Positions 35,419-46,853 of a DNA stretch of 64,000 bases are shown piece by piece. Origin of the DNA: Neoscytalidium dimidiatum (Eukaryota; Ascomycota; Dothideomycetes; Botryosphaeriales; Botryosphaeriaceae); the NCBI GenBank assembly GCA_037367355.1, contig CM074696.1:744001-808000 (forward strand), in the 5' to 3' direction. The position numbers were made by a program, and so were the translations under genes. How positions within the stretch are numbered: position 1 is the stretch's first letter; every line of letters starts with the position of its first letter. The notes below the pieces were generated by a model. It was not told where the DNA came from, made no database searches, and worked only from the letters and a program-made list of their open reading frames with translations.

Positions 35419-36843
35419 TTAACCCGCAACCGACTGAGGACCGAATCCGGGGGCCATGAAGAACGACGGGTGCTGACGCGCACAGTAGAGGCAGTTACAG
35501 CCAGCTCCGTGACCACCCCACATGTGCTGTCCGTAGTGCGCATACGCCGACGGAGTGAACATGGGCGCCTGCTCCTGAGGACTAGGCAGCTGGTGGAACG
35601 GAGGGAAGCCGAAAACGCTGCGACGAGCATATCCATCCGGAGGCGCCCAGGTGCCGGGGCCACCGTAGTACTCCGGAGTCGTGGGTCCTGTGTGAGGAGC
35701 AGACGCAGGAGAGCGCTCGGTCGCAGAACGTGAGACGTGCCAAGGGTCGAATTGAGTGTAGCCAGGCGTGCCCTGCTGAGAGAAAGAGTCGCACGAAGAG
35801 AGCGACTTGGCGTACGAGCACTGGTTGGACACGGGCGAGGGAAGCTTAGGCATCGAGCGCAAGCGGTTGAGGTTACCCTGGACCCTTGTGTCGAGCGGAG
35901 CCAGCTTGGTCGGGTTAGCAGCACGAGCAGCAACACGAGCCTCGTACTCCTTCCAGTGCTCGAGCCAAGAGTTGAACCCGCGCGACTCGGTCGGGTCGCG
36001 GTGCAGGTTGTAGCCGAGGGAGAGGAGCCAGTCCCTCTCGAGCTGGTTTAGTTCCGTCACGGGAATGCCGCTGACCTCAGACCACGATCGGTTGATGAAC
36101 GTGTTATCGTCGAGGAACTTGCTACCCAGCATCAAGGCAGTGGTGAGGAACCTGTAAACCTGCGAGTCGCTGCTCTTGAAGGGCGAGCCCGTCGAAAGCA
36201 TGTCCATGCGGATCGACAGGTAGTTCATGCTGAGCAAAATCGTCGCGGAAGGGAGACGCGTCGCGCAGAGGACTTGGTGGACCCACTTCCTGAAAGACGG
36301 AGGTGAAGGGCGACCTGGTTGGATGCTTCGCATGAGGTCAATATCTGCTAAGCAGATCGGGGACTTAAAGAGAGCATACATTCCCTGTGCCATTTCAGAC
36401 ACGAAATCCGTCATGGTCTCCATGTCGTAGTCAAGCTTTGCGGAGACGCCGCCGACGGGCTTCTCCTCCTTCATGTGCGAATCAACGCGCTGTTGCTCGT
36501 GCTGGATCTGGCGATGCATATCCATTTCGGGCATGGGAAGAGGGAGAATGGGCGCGCCAACGGATTCGTAGTAATGAGGCGGCTGAAGGCTGGACGTATT
36601 GGTGCTCTGGTAGGCGCCATGCTGCGGATACATGATTGACGGGGGAGCCATGGCGGAGTTTTGGCCGTAGCGCTCTGTGAAGTCGTAGCGGGAGTCTTCG
36701 TGACTTGCGACGCCGTGCTGAGCAGAGTAGGGATTCTGCTGATAGTGCATACCTCCACAGCCGTTGCTGTTGTAGCTGGGAATGAACTCAGGCGGTGAGA
36801 GAGGTAGCTGCCGCGGCATCGGCGGGCGGTAGAAGGACGGCAT
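35419..36843 (-). CDS. CLG1-like cyclin (PCL/Pho85-type)
   Basis: 474 aa in one exon. The cyclin box (about residues 145-290) includes DFVSEMAQGMYALF, FRKWVHQVLCATRLP, ATILLSMNYLSIRM, QVYRFLTTALMLGSKFLDD and NRSWSEVSGIPVTELNQLE, the usual form of PCL-family cyclins that activate the Pho85 CDK. Flanks are Pro/Tyr/Gln-rich. The C-terminus has a short Cys/His patch (GCNCLYCARQH). The frame stays open upstream to an ATG at 37125, but a good intron (36893-36948, 56 nt, not a multiple of 3) would sit in that extension, so I start at 36843. The gene is followed upstream by about 8.3 kb without genes, which may include an extended promoter. CLG1 likeness is from memory of fungal orthologues. Confidence 0.82.
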   Translation of the reverse strand: MPSFYRPPMPRQLPLSPPEFIPSYNSNGCGGMHYQQNPYSAQHGVASHEDSRYDFTERYGQNSAMAPPSIMYPQHGAYQSTNTSSLQPPHYYESVGAPILPLPMPEMDMHRQIQHEQQRVDSHMKEEKPVGGVSAKLDYDMETMTDFVSEMAQGMYALFKSPICLADIDLMRSIQPGRPSPPSFRKWVHQVLCATRLPSATILLSMNYLSIRMDMLSTGSPFKSSDSQVYRFLTTALMLGSKFLDDNTFINRSWSEVSGIPVTELNQLERDWLLSLGYNLHRDPTESRGFNSWLEHWKEYEARVAARAANPTKLAPLDTRVQGNLNRLRSMPKLPSPVSNQCSYAKSLSSCDSFSQQGTPGYTQFDPWHVSRSATERSPASAPHTGPTTPEYYGGPGTWAPPDGYARRSVFGFPPFHQLPSPQEQAPMFTPSAYAHYGQHMWGGHGAGCNCLYCARQHPSFFMAPGFGPQSVAG

Positions 36844-36892
36844 GCTGGACTTCACAGTCGCAGAGAAATAAAAGAAACGGTGCAGAGGCGCC

Positions 36893-36948
36893 CTAGATAA
36901 CCCTGTCAGTTTGGCGGTAGGCAGCGCAGCGAGGAGCGAAACCCTTAC
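36893..36948 (-). other. probable 5'-UTR intron of the cyclin gene
   Basis: Minus strand: donor GTAAGG, a CTGAC branch site and acceptor TCTAG, 56 nt in all. It lies 49 nt upstream of the chosen ATG. Splicing would shift the frame of the upstream extension and so supports the downstream start. Confidence 0.5.
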
Positions 36949-39195
36949 CGTCTCTTTTATTTCCGACCGGGGGAGAGTTCGAGCAGATGCTCTGAAAGCG
37001 AACCTGACCAGAAAATCTAGTAGCCGGCTCTCATGCGCGATGGCTTTCCCCAAGGTTGACTGAGGTTGGTGAGAATCCTGGAGCTGGCAAGGCGCAGTAT
37101 TTAGTTTGGAGCAGCGACAGCGCACGACACCGGTGAGCCTTTTCAGTGGTGGCGTTTGGGGTGGGTGCGATCGGTCGGAAAGTTTTTTGACGTGTCTGGA
37201 AATCGAAGCTGGCGGAGCGCGTGTGCTGGAAAGGCAGCGAACGCGTCAGAGCGGCGACGGTGAGTCGACGAAAAGGTGCGAGCGGAACGTCGGCGCCGTT
37301 CGAAAGGCGAATCCGTCAGCCGGGACGAATCTAAGTGAATAGCTCGTCGCGGAGTGGGTGGCTGGGCGAGCGGTCGGTCGTGGGCTGTAGAGCGGACGAT
37401 CGACGATGAGAACCGCAAAAACGCTCAGAGCAATAAGGGCGAGATGCGAAGAGAAGACGCAAGGGAATAACCAGCGGGTTGCTATGCGGATGGCGAGCTC
37501 CTAAAATGGCGGCAGGCGGATGGACCGGTGGTGAGCGATCCGGGCAGAAGTCTTGGAGCCTACGCTGACACAGGCGCGGGCGCAGGCTTGGGGCAGTGCC
37601 GGAAATCTCTCGAAAATGCAAGGCCCAGATGCAAGGACTTTTGGGGGTGCGGCGATGTGGAGGGTTTCGCTCGGAGCGGCAGCCGATGCGCAGAGCAGGA
37701 ACGACGTCGCGACGGGTTTTCGGAGGCGCTGCGCAGGACTTGGGGGGGGGCGGTGTGCTGCAGCGGCAGGCCGGACGAGGGTGCTCGGGCTGTCGACGCG
37801 TCGAATGCGAGCGAGGGATGAAGAGGGTGCGCTTCGCCAGGCGCGGAGTGAGGAGACGGGGAGGCGAAAAGGAAGATGATGGAGAAGAGAGAATGGCGGA
37901 GAGGAAGCAAAGATCAGGGCCACGGCACCACGGCCACGGAAGGACAGGGCAGGGACTGGACGGGCCTCGGGGCGGTCGCTTGGGCGTGGGCTTGGGTTGT
38001 TCGTCACTCGGCCTGGCGCACCCCTTACGAACGAGACGAGAACCCACCCACCTCCCAGCCAACCACGCGATCGGAGGGCCAGCATCTGCAGCCGCCGTTC
38101 GTTACCGCAATAGTGCCTCTCTGCGGCCTGCCACGTCGGCCTCTGCTGCCCTCCGTCCAGCCCGCGCCCGGCCCCCAGTTCATTTCTGTCCAGGGCGCCA
38201 TTTGCCTTTGCCCTTGTGCACCGGTGCATAACACGCAGCGGGCCTCCCCACGCGCCCGCCATTATTCAGCCTGCCGGACCCGGACCTGGCAGGCGCAGGC
38301 GCGGGCGGAGGCGCTGCACCAGCTGCAGCGCGCCAGTCGCACTTGGCTGGCCTTCGATTCGGACCGCCGGACTGGTGCGCGCAGAATGAAATCGAGCTCC
38401 TGTGCAATCTGCTGAGCCCGCGCGCCCGCTCACCCCCATCTCACACCTCGCGCGCCGCCGGAAATGGGAGCGCTGCCTCAGGGCCACGCCGTCTCGGATG
38501 CTCAGCGCGTGCTCCCTGCCGCCGCCCGCCGCCCGCCGCCCGCAGCCAGCGCGTGTGATTTCGCAAGCGTCAGAGAGTCAGGTCGTGGCTGCATGAGACC
38601 GGTGCCGGCTGCGCTGGGCCCGCCCGCCGCTGGGCAGCGTGACTGACTGACAGCCTGCCTGCGTGCCATCCATCCATACCGCTCCGCGGCCGAGGGCAAC
38701 TTCCGTGAGCATGGAGACACAAGCGTGGGCGGCGGGCAGCGGGCGGCGGGCGGCGATGCAGAACGACCAGGAGATCAGACCCTCATCCTCCCGCCCTCGC
38801 CAGTCATCGCCAGAGCGCGCGCAGCGTCATAAGCCGCGCCAGGACGGGCTTAGTAGCACACACATCCTTCCCTTTGGACTGCGCAGAACCAAGGCTGCCC
38901 TCGCGGTGGTGGCAACGGAGCGAATCACATCACCCGCATACCGTACCTCCAGCCGGTCGCCGCCGGCAGCGCGAGAGCGACCGTCGTCATAACGTGACAG
39001 CTGTTTTTCGCTTGCAAGCCACGTTGGGCCAGAGCGAGCGTCCCCACTGATGTTTCATTCGCGCTCGCGGCAGCGGGCTCGCAGAGATTCGTTGAGAAGA
39101 CTCACCGTGGACCCTGGTGGCTGTATTGATTTTTTATCCGCGATCCACGCCAGGCCCGAGCACGCACGCACGCACGCACACGGCTCCGTCGGTGC

Positions 39196-39226
39196 GTGGG
39201 ATGGGATGGGATGGGATGGGATGGGA
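39196..39226. repeat. (ATGGG)n pentanucleotide repeat
   Basis: About five perfect ATGGG units, directly preceded by a GCACGCAC-type run near 39163-39180. Confidence 0.9.
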
Positions 39227-42200
39227 GCTCGTGCGCGCTTCGCGGAGACGGTCCTGGCGCGCTGGCCTGAGGCCCGAGGCCCTTCCACCCTTCATAACTC
39301 GCCCAGCACGAACGTCTGGAGAAGTTCGTTGGCAGACTCCGCCCGTAGCGCAGCCCAACCAGCACCCAGCATCCAGTACCCAGCACAGCAACGCAGGCGG
39401 CACGGAAATGACTCTCTGCTGGACGTGTCGCAGGCTGCTGCTGGTGGTGGTGCACATTGCACGCGCTGGCCAGTCAAATTGGCGCGTTACGCCCGTACAA
39501 ATTTCATCTCGATGCTCGTCTCAACCCCGGATCAGAAGCATGCCCTGTCGACAGGCACAGCGGCCTGGCGATCTGAGCTACTCCGCCCCGACCGTACTAC
39601 GCGGTCTCGCCCAACGCGCGGGAAAGGACTAGGCCGGAGGGCGCCATGAAGGAGCAGCAGCAGTAGCACCGTCGACGAAGGCACGCAGGGCACGCAGCAG
39701 AGGCTCGTTTGGGCAGGATCTACGCGCTTGACGTCTTTGCGGCAGGCCGGGCGGCGACGGCGGCAACGGGCAACGGACCCGGCTGGAATTTGCGCGAATC
39801 GACACGCCCAGCAACGGAAGTCAGCGTTGCATTCCTGGCAGCGGTTGGCGCTGGTCGCCTCGCGAGGGCCGCCGTTTGATCTCCCGCATGGCTCTCAACA
39901 CGCTCGTGGCCGTGGTGAGCGACAATGATGCCTGCATGTCTCTGGCTGGCATGCCAGTGGAACGTCCGCACCACGCACCACCGCGAGAGCACGCAGCCAG
40001 CCTGCAACCGACTGGCTGCCGGGTGCAGCGCGACCGGCGAGCCGAAGCTACAATACCATCAGGCATCCCCAGTTTTTTTTCTCTCCCACCTTCCGCCGGT
40101 CGGCCAGATACGAATTCTGCAAGGCCGCGACCGTTGTGTCGGGACGGCGGTGCCTGTCGGCGCAGCAGCGGCGGAGCGGTCGAGTTCCTCACCTCTCGGT
40201 TTTTTTTAGAGGTCCACCGTGGTCCGTCGCCCGGGATGGTGGCCCTGGCCTGCTCCATCCTCCGTGGCTACCATGATTGGCTGCGCCCTCGTGCCCTCGT
40301 TCCCTCGCTACCGCGCGTCATCTTGCAACAGATTGAATTTCCAGAATTTCCAGATGAAAGAAGGATGTCATCTCATCAAAACCTCGTTCCGGTTTCCGCT
40401 GCCTTCTCGCCCGCCATTTCGTTTCCTTGACGACAGCTAGCGTGTTTCTGGTGGACCCTGCGATGAAGCCTGGACGTCTCCGCTGCGCAAGCCCAAACGT
40501 GACGGCTCCGTGGCTCCTGCAAATCTGGCCTAGTCTTGTGTCCGCACGCCCGACGAGAATCAGCCAGTCGATCCGAGCGTCATCGCTACCTTCTCCCTAC
40601 GCCTGGAAATCTTCGAGAAGGTCATCGGCCGCTTATCGTCAGCACCATTACCAGCACCAGCACACCAGCATCATCATCGATGGTAGCGTGGCGACACGGT
40701 TTGCAGCAACCAAGCGTCATGGACCTGCCGCCAGCCATCGTCATGGCCTGCATATGTGAGATGGACGTGATGCTAGCCCTGTAAACCAGCCACTGGCCTC
40801 CGCAAACCTCCATGCATTCCCGTGTCCCCCGACACTGCCGAACCTAAGCGGAATTCCCCTCACGGACAGAGGCTACCACAGGCTCAGCCTCCCTCTCCCC
40901 TCATAACACGTCAAGTTCTCCGCGTTTGCCAGTACGTAGCTGCCTGCAGGTACGTACAGTACAGCCGACAAGTCGCCCCGGCACAGAGATGCTCATCACG
41001 AGGACCGCCGACCCGCCGAATTGGGGTTTCTCGGCTTTGCCACGGCTTCACCATCGCCGGTGTATGGTCGACCGCATTAACCATCAAGCAGCCATACCCA
41101 TCTTTCCCGCAGCTGACCACATCCAACCAAGCTTCCCCCAACAGCGGCATGACAGACCCTTCATATCCGGACCACCGCCAATTATAACCAAGTAAAGCGC
41201 CGTAGCGTCGCTTTGCGGTTGCGATCCCGCGTAGGAAAGAAGAAAAAAACGCCCCGAACCATTTGTAACCCCATCCCAGTGGCTCCGAAAACCAAACATG
41301 ATCACCGACGGACAACCATACGTGCATCCGTCGGCTCATACCGGAGTCCCTGCCACTAACCTTCCCCTCCCACAGGCATTTTCCACCGAATCTCGCTTGC
41401 AACGAAAGCATGTTCGCGAGAAATGGAGGTGGAGAAATAGAAGGAGAGGTCCTCTAAGCTCCAAGTCTCACTCAAACCCTCCCTAAGCCCCATGTTCCTA
41501 AATTCTGCCACTTACCGAACCCACCCACACTCCCACACCCCCTTGCGGACAAGACCGCGCTAACCTACTCGTTACGCGCACATCTCACGTATTTTGGCCC
41601 ACTCACACCTTCAAAAAGGCAGCGCAACGGGCGGCAAGGCGGAGCTTTAGTCGTCAAACCTCCCAACCCCCCCTCCCCTACCTCCCGCCGCCCACGGGGC
41701 TCTCCCCATCTCATCGGCCCCGTTCCGCTGTGAGACATTTTTTAACCCTGTCCTGACCCGTATCCGCTCCCTCGGGACGCGGCAATCCATTCTAGCTGCC
41801 TTCCGGTGGCGATGGTGGTAAAATGGGGGGGGGAGAGAGGTGTGCGTGTGTGCCGCAGCAGCAGCGGCAGCACGCTGCCAATGGCTAGGCGCAACGACTG
41901 TTTTTTTTTGGCGCAGCGGCGGCAAATAAAGAAAAATGCTCACGCGTACTCAATAATTTTTTTTTTATTTCCCACAGCCCCGACCGGCCGACCAACCGAC
42001 CGACCCGGCCGCGCAAGCTCATGGCTGCGTACGGAAAGAATGGGTGTGGCAGTGGTAGTAAAGGGGGAGCGTGTAAGATCCTTGGCGGACCGCCAACGGC
42101 TTCGTGTGGTTGCGAAAAGGAAGGAGGCAAAGAGGAAAAAAAAAATTGATAATATTGATGGTGTGCGTTAGGGTTTAGGCTTTCGGTCGCGGTCGCGGCG

Positions 42201-45106
42201 CTTCGCGAGCTGTGTGTGTGTAAGCTGATGAGCCGAGGCGCGCGCTCTCGCGAGACCGCCCCGGGGAACCGCCTCGCTCCCGGAAACCGTCATCGAATAT
42301 CGGTAGGTTGTGATCACGCTCTGTTTCTCTCAGGGATCAGATGCGCGCGCGACCTGTTGGGTCACTGACGTGTAGACACCTCCTGCCTAGCGGATGGCTA
42401 AGGGAGGGAGGCAGGGCAATGATAGCGTCGACGATCGTTTTTGGCGCGGATGGGTGGTCACACATGGGATTTAGTTTTTTTTTGATGAGGCAGATTCGCA
42501 GGGCGGAGTTGTACTCGTTGCCGCAATGACGTGGGACTTTCTGTGCAACGCGCGGCTGGGAAGTACCTACGGTTGATGAGGCGGTGGTGGTACGGCTGAC
42601 CTCAGACTGCCGCCCTCGCTGCCACGTTCGTCTTCCATAAGCTGAGTCTGGCACTAGGGTAGGTATGCCAGATGCGCTCGTGTTGCCGTGTGATTGAAAC
42701 AACAATATCGCGGGGAAGCGATGGATTGACCGTCCGCGCGATTGCGAGAACGTGCGTCGAGCGTCCGTATACGGTAAGGGAGGAAATGGTTTGGTCCTAC
42801 CTGAATGAACGTTTCGAACGGCGTAGCACGCCTTGACACGCCCGGCCTCTAGGGGCAAAGGCAGGGAGCAACCTGAAAGATTGATGCCCGTATTGCGCCC
42901 CATGTCGCACAAGAGCGATGCCGCGGCTGAAAGACACGAGCTCTCATCGACGTTCATGCTTTTCCTACGAAACGGCCATTTCACCAACATCAACCTACCA
43001 GCTCGTATCGACCTGACAACCAAAAGCGCCGTTGCCTGGAAAATGAGAGTGCCGACTTCCGGTTATTGGAACGAAATGGAAGCCTCACACGTGGCAATCC
43101 TAGCAATAGTGCAGCGAGTGCTATAGGATTTCTCCAACGGAAAGCATGCGTGGTTGTTATGCGAAACCAATGTCGGAACTATCCCCAGTTTCCGATGGTC
43201 AAGAAACCCGACAGCCTCCACATCCGCTCCGAAACACAATTCCGATGGGGGGAAAAAAACAGGTTTGAGAGATGGCTGTCGGTCGGATTTCTCTGGTATT
43301 GTGATGTTCGAGGGTCAATATAGCTAATTCATAGCGCAGCCGGCACTATTGGTGGTGCTGAGCACCCGTGCGCAGGAACCCTTTGCTAAAACCAATAGAA
43401 ACAAGGGCGCACGTTCTCAGTTGTATGATGGCTAGACCAAGTCCCTCAGCTTCCGTCTCAAACTGAATGAATGATTTGGAACCGGGGAAGCGGGTACGGG
43501 AGCTGGTGCTGCGGTTGTGATTTCAAGGGTTGGAATCCATTGTGTAGTTCAGGTGCTCGAAAAGAGCTCGACGGTTCGGGAACAGAATCCATGGGAGCCT
43601 ATCGATCACCCTCTTCTTTTGCCCTGTTTGCCCCTTCAGCACCATAGCGCTAGAGCGGAGCCGCTTCACGCTCCAGTGAGATCCCTTGATCCAAGAAGCA
43701 ACGCGAGGAAGAAAGAAGGAGCGCAGGTCGGTAGCACAATGCCCCCATATGGAGCTGAGACACCATGCCACGTAAAGCCAGGGTAGGAGCCATAGAGGAA
43801 AAGAACAAAGCCATTCTTCCCCACCACGCACACGAACACGCGTAAGGGCCTACTAGCGTCGCGTATTCTCAGGAACCCCTCTACGTTCTGGAAAAGAATG
43901 CACGAACCCAAATGGCCAGGCTACCTAAGAAAGGAACAACGCCCTTTCTTTTGAGAAGAAAAAAAAAATGAAGGATCAAGGTAGGATCTTGCACGGACTT
44001 TCCACCGTGTAGACCAGTGGAAGAAGGACGTTTTCCGAGGACAAGACAGTATGCATATCCAACATACCGTCAAAGGGCCTCGTCGATCTTGCCACGCCCC
44101 CAGGAGCCAACGACCACAACACCAACACAAGCAAACCCACACAGTCAAGAAAGGAAACAGCCGAGAGACCTGGCAACTCCAAGCTCCTACTCTATTCCTC
44201 ATACCCGCCGCCGGGCATCTAGACTCAAACAAACGAGAACGAGCCACGGAGCATCCGAGCTGAGGTTGTCAGATCCCACGCTACCCTACCCTCTCCAAAA
44301 GAGAGACAGGCCCTTGCTCGCTCGCCACCTGTATTCCAGACACCCAACCCAACCCAACCCACCCACTCAAGCCCCAACAGCCGTACCGAGCAACAGCCCC
44401 GATAGAACTAAAAAAAAAAAAAAAAATTCGCTGGCTGCCCTTCGCTGCCAAGGAAGGAACCCTCCCTTCCTCGCTCGTACGACACCAAGAAAAAAAAAAC
44501 GGGGCACGAGAGGAAAAGAAGAACACGAGACAGCACACGAGAATGACGCGTGTCGCGTGTTTCGTGGTAGCGTGTCATCGAGCGGGAAAGCCTCATCGAT
44601 GACTCCTTCAAATCAGGGACGATCGGAGGGAACGTGGTCATGTTTTCTCGAAACACGGTTGCCTGATCGGCGACAGGCAAAACGAGGTGCGGGGCAGTAA
44701 TGATTTTTGGATGGCTAGACAGGTTTTTTTTTTCAGCCGGTGAGCCTCATTCACGAAAAGGAAGTAGCATCGAGAGCGTGGCGTGTCATATATTGAGGCT
44801 CGTGTTCCAGAGGACATGGCTTGTACAACAAAGACAAGCAAGCCAGGCTGGCAGGCAGGCAGGACATATTGTGCACAAGGCAGGCGGTGTATGAGGAGAA
44901 ATGTGAACCACTTGATTCGCGGTTTTACGCCAAAACGCCATTAACGTGAAGGATGAGCGGCTGTGCGGCTCCCATGGTATTTCAGCCAGCTACCTACGAT
45001 ACATCAGAGACGCCATGCCCGTCATAAACCCATCCCGTGTGAAGAAACTTTTTTGGAGAACCACAGATGACCAATCCAGCAGCACAGAGCCGAGCGATTA
45101 GCCCGC

Positions 45107-46562
45107 TTAGTTCATCTGGCGGATGAGAGCGTTGATGTGATCCTCACGGTTGCCAAGGTCACCACCCTCGATGAAGTGCTTGAACTTCCTGGGGCGGAAG
45201 CCACCAGTGGGGTTGGACAGCTTGAAGGGCCAGAGGAAGTTGCTGGCCTGCTTGAAGTTGGGTCCAACAGTGTAGATCTCGTGAATCAGGTCCTCGATGC
45301 AGACAATGCCGAACTTGCCGAGGTGCTCCTCAATGATGGCATTATCGGTGAGAGGGATGCGCTGCTTGTTGACCTTGCCGTATCCGCGCTTGTAGATGAG
45401 CTCACGGACGGACTTGAGGTTGGGGTAACCGTAGGCAATGTAAGGCTCAACGATCTTCAGCATCTCAGTGGTAGCCTTGGTAAGCTTGACGAAGACACCG
45501 TTGTTGATCTGGAGAAGACGGAGGAGCTGCAGAGTCTTGCGCTTCTTGGGGTCAATCTTGTTGATACCCTTGATGCGGACGACGAAGGCGAGCTTGGGTT
45601 CAGCCGGGACGTAGAAGGAGCCCTCCTGCTTGGCAACACGCTGGAGACGAATCTTCTCGCGCTCGGCATCGCGGTACTCCTTGACGTAGGACTCAGCGCG
45701 CTTGAAGATGACCTCACGCTTCTTCTTGTTGGCCTATGGAGAGTACTGTTAGCACGATGATCAAGTGCACAGTGCACCCGGTATTCCAGAGAAGTAAGTG
45801 TAGTCAGTCCCGAAAGATGGTTAACTTAGAGACAGCATTGACCCGAAGGTCTAGTCGTCTTGGTTGGTTGATATCATCACCCATCTTACTTCTCTAGAAC
45901 ACCCAAGTAGCAGAGGGTGTTCTAAACTTACGTCGCGCTTCTTCTGGAGCTCGGCAGCACGGCTCTCCTGGTCCTTCTGCTGAGTCTTGCGCTTCTTGAG
46001 CAGGGTCTCAGGAACCAGGACCTGGTCCTTGGTGGGAACGGTACTACATAACCCAAGAGAGAATGTCAGCAGTCTGGTGGAGGAGTGGTGGTGAGCAGTG
46101 CAAGACTTGCTCCCAGACGAGAACTGCAGCAAGTGCGGCATTCCCGACTGAAGATTAGACTCGACGGCGAAAAAAAGTTTTTGATCGATGAGCAGCCCTG
46201 CGCGGCAAAGCGCAATAGGCCGTGTATCTCAAGCGACAATACCTCGAGCGAAGCGCTCGAGAGCCAATGCGCGTACTTCGTGCATACATGGAATCACCCA
46301 GTTCTGCGCAACTGCGTACGGCAAATTCAATTTAAGGGAGAAGACAATCGCCTTCAGCCCCAAGACCCCAGCCTCGCATTCTCAAATGCCGCGCACGACT
46401 AAGTGAGGACCGAGAGCCGAGAGGAAGAGTTGTGTATCGAGCTGGGCGGTGCGGACGACGCAGCCTTCTCCAGCGAGGAAAATACCACGACCAGCTGCAT
46501 TCTCGTCTTGGGTTTCAGCCGAGCGGGCTGCGGAGGAGGACGTACGTCTTGGTAACGGCCAT
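45107..46562 (-). CDS. RPL7: 60S ribosomal protein L7 (uL30)
   Basis: Exons on the minus strand: 46562-46546, 46043-45932 and 45733-45107, giving 251 aa, the usual eukaryotic length. It is a structural protein of the large ribosomal subunit. The spliced N-terminus [23 protein letters not shown] runs into a basic helix. The uL30 core includes [44 protein letters not shown] and [19 protein letters not shown], ending [10 protein letters not shown]. The first intron (502 nt) is long and the second (198 nt) carries a box C/D snoRNA. The gene is divergent from SNF8 with a 291-bp gap. Confidence 0.97.
45788..45895 (-). ncRNA. box C/D snoRNA in RPL7 intron 2 (snR39/snR59-like host)
   Basis: Read on the minus strand. 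An 11-bp terminal stem is formed by AGAGAAGTAAG (45895-45885) and CTTACTTCTCT (45798-45788). The C box GTGATGA is at 45880-45874 and the D box CTGA at 45807-45804. The sequence just before the D box is antisense, over 13 nt (45821-45809), to the conserved 25S rRNA segment CCCGAAAGATGGT. By the D-plus-5 rule the target is the G of CCCG, which I equate from memory with yeast 25S Gm805; the neighbouring A807 is the snR39/snR59 site. Yeast RPL7 genes also carry C/D snoRNAs in introns. A D'/C' pair is not clear. Not tested by any program. Confidence 0.85.
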
Positions 46563-46853
46563 TGCGAAGGCTTTTCCGGCGGTGCTGCTGGATGTTAGTG
46601 GTGGACGGAGGAGGGTCGTATGCGTCTGGTTCTTTTCAAAAGAAGCGCGCGAGGAAAATTGAGGTGCGGTCTCGCTTGTGCGCGGCCCGTGCATTATGGT
46701 CCGTGCATGATGTATGCCAAGATATGGCCGCCGCATCACAGTTGCTCCCCCACCAAAGCTCAAGCTCCCTTCTAACTCACCATTCCACTCCGAGTTCTGC
46801 AAAGAAGAACACCACCCCTATATAGCAGCGCACCTTGCTGCCACTAGCCCACC
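46563..46853. promoter_or_regulatory. divergent promoter, RPL7 / SNF8
   Basis: 291 bp between two start codons. TATATAG at 46819-46825 lies about 30 bp before the SNF8 ATG. No specific ribosomal-protein promoter motif could be assigned by eye. Confidence 0.6.

Larger units (their letters stand above)
36844..45106. other. 8.3-kb region without a recognisable gene
   Basis: Between the start of the cyclin gene and the end of RPL7. The left part to about 40 kb is GC-rich with many overlapping spurious frames. The right part has A-tracts (for example 42136, 43959, 44410). Local repeats include (ATGGG)n at 39196-39226, GCACGCACGCAC near 39163, and GACC/GGCC-rich text at 41980-42010. I looked for conserved motifs in frames such as 37331-38262, 39050-39649, 40911-41411, 42337-43023 and 44017-44700 and found none. 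Part is probably regulatory or transcribed leader for the cyclin gene. Confidence 0.55.

Noticed and set aside
37331..38262. Long minus-strand frames (243 and 253 codons) upstream of the cyclin gene
   Set aside because: Pro/Arg/Ser-rich text typical of GC-rich non-coding DNA, with overlapping frames on both strands and no domain.
40911..41411. 166-codon minus-strand frame
   Set aside because: No family signature. Trp/Gly-rich reading looks accidental.
42337..43023. 228-codon minus-strand frame in the gene-free block
   Set aside because: No recognisable motif, no hydrophobic or repeat pattern, and no supporting splice structure.
45840..45851. A second 25S-antisense stretch (GACCCGAA) inside the snoRNA
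   Set aside because: Only 8 nt match, and no D' box directly follows it, so it is likely chance.
46044..46545. Possible second snoRNA in RPL7 intron 1
   Set aside because: No C box on the transcribed strand despite the 502-nt length.
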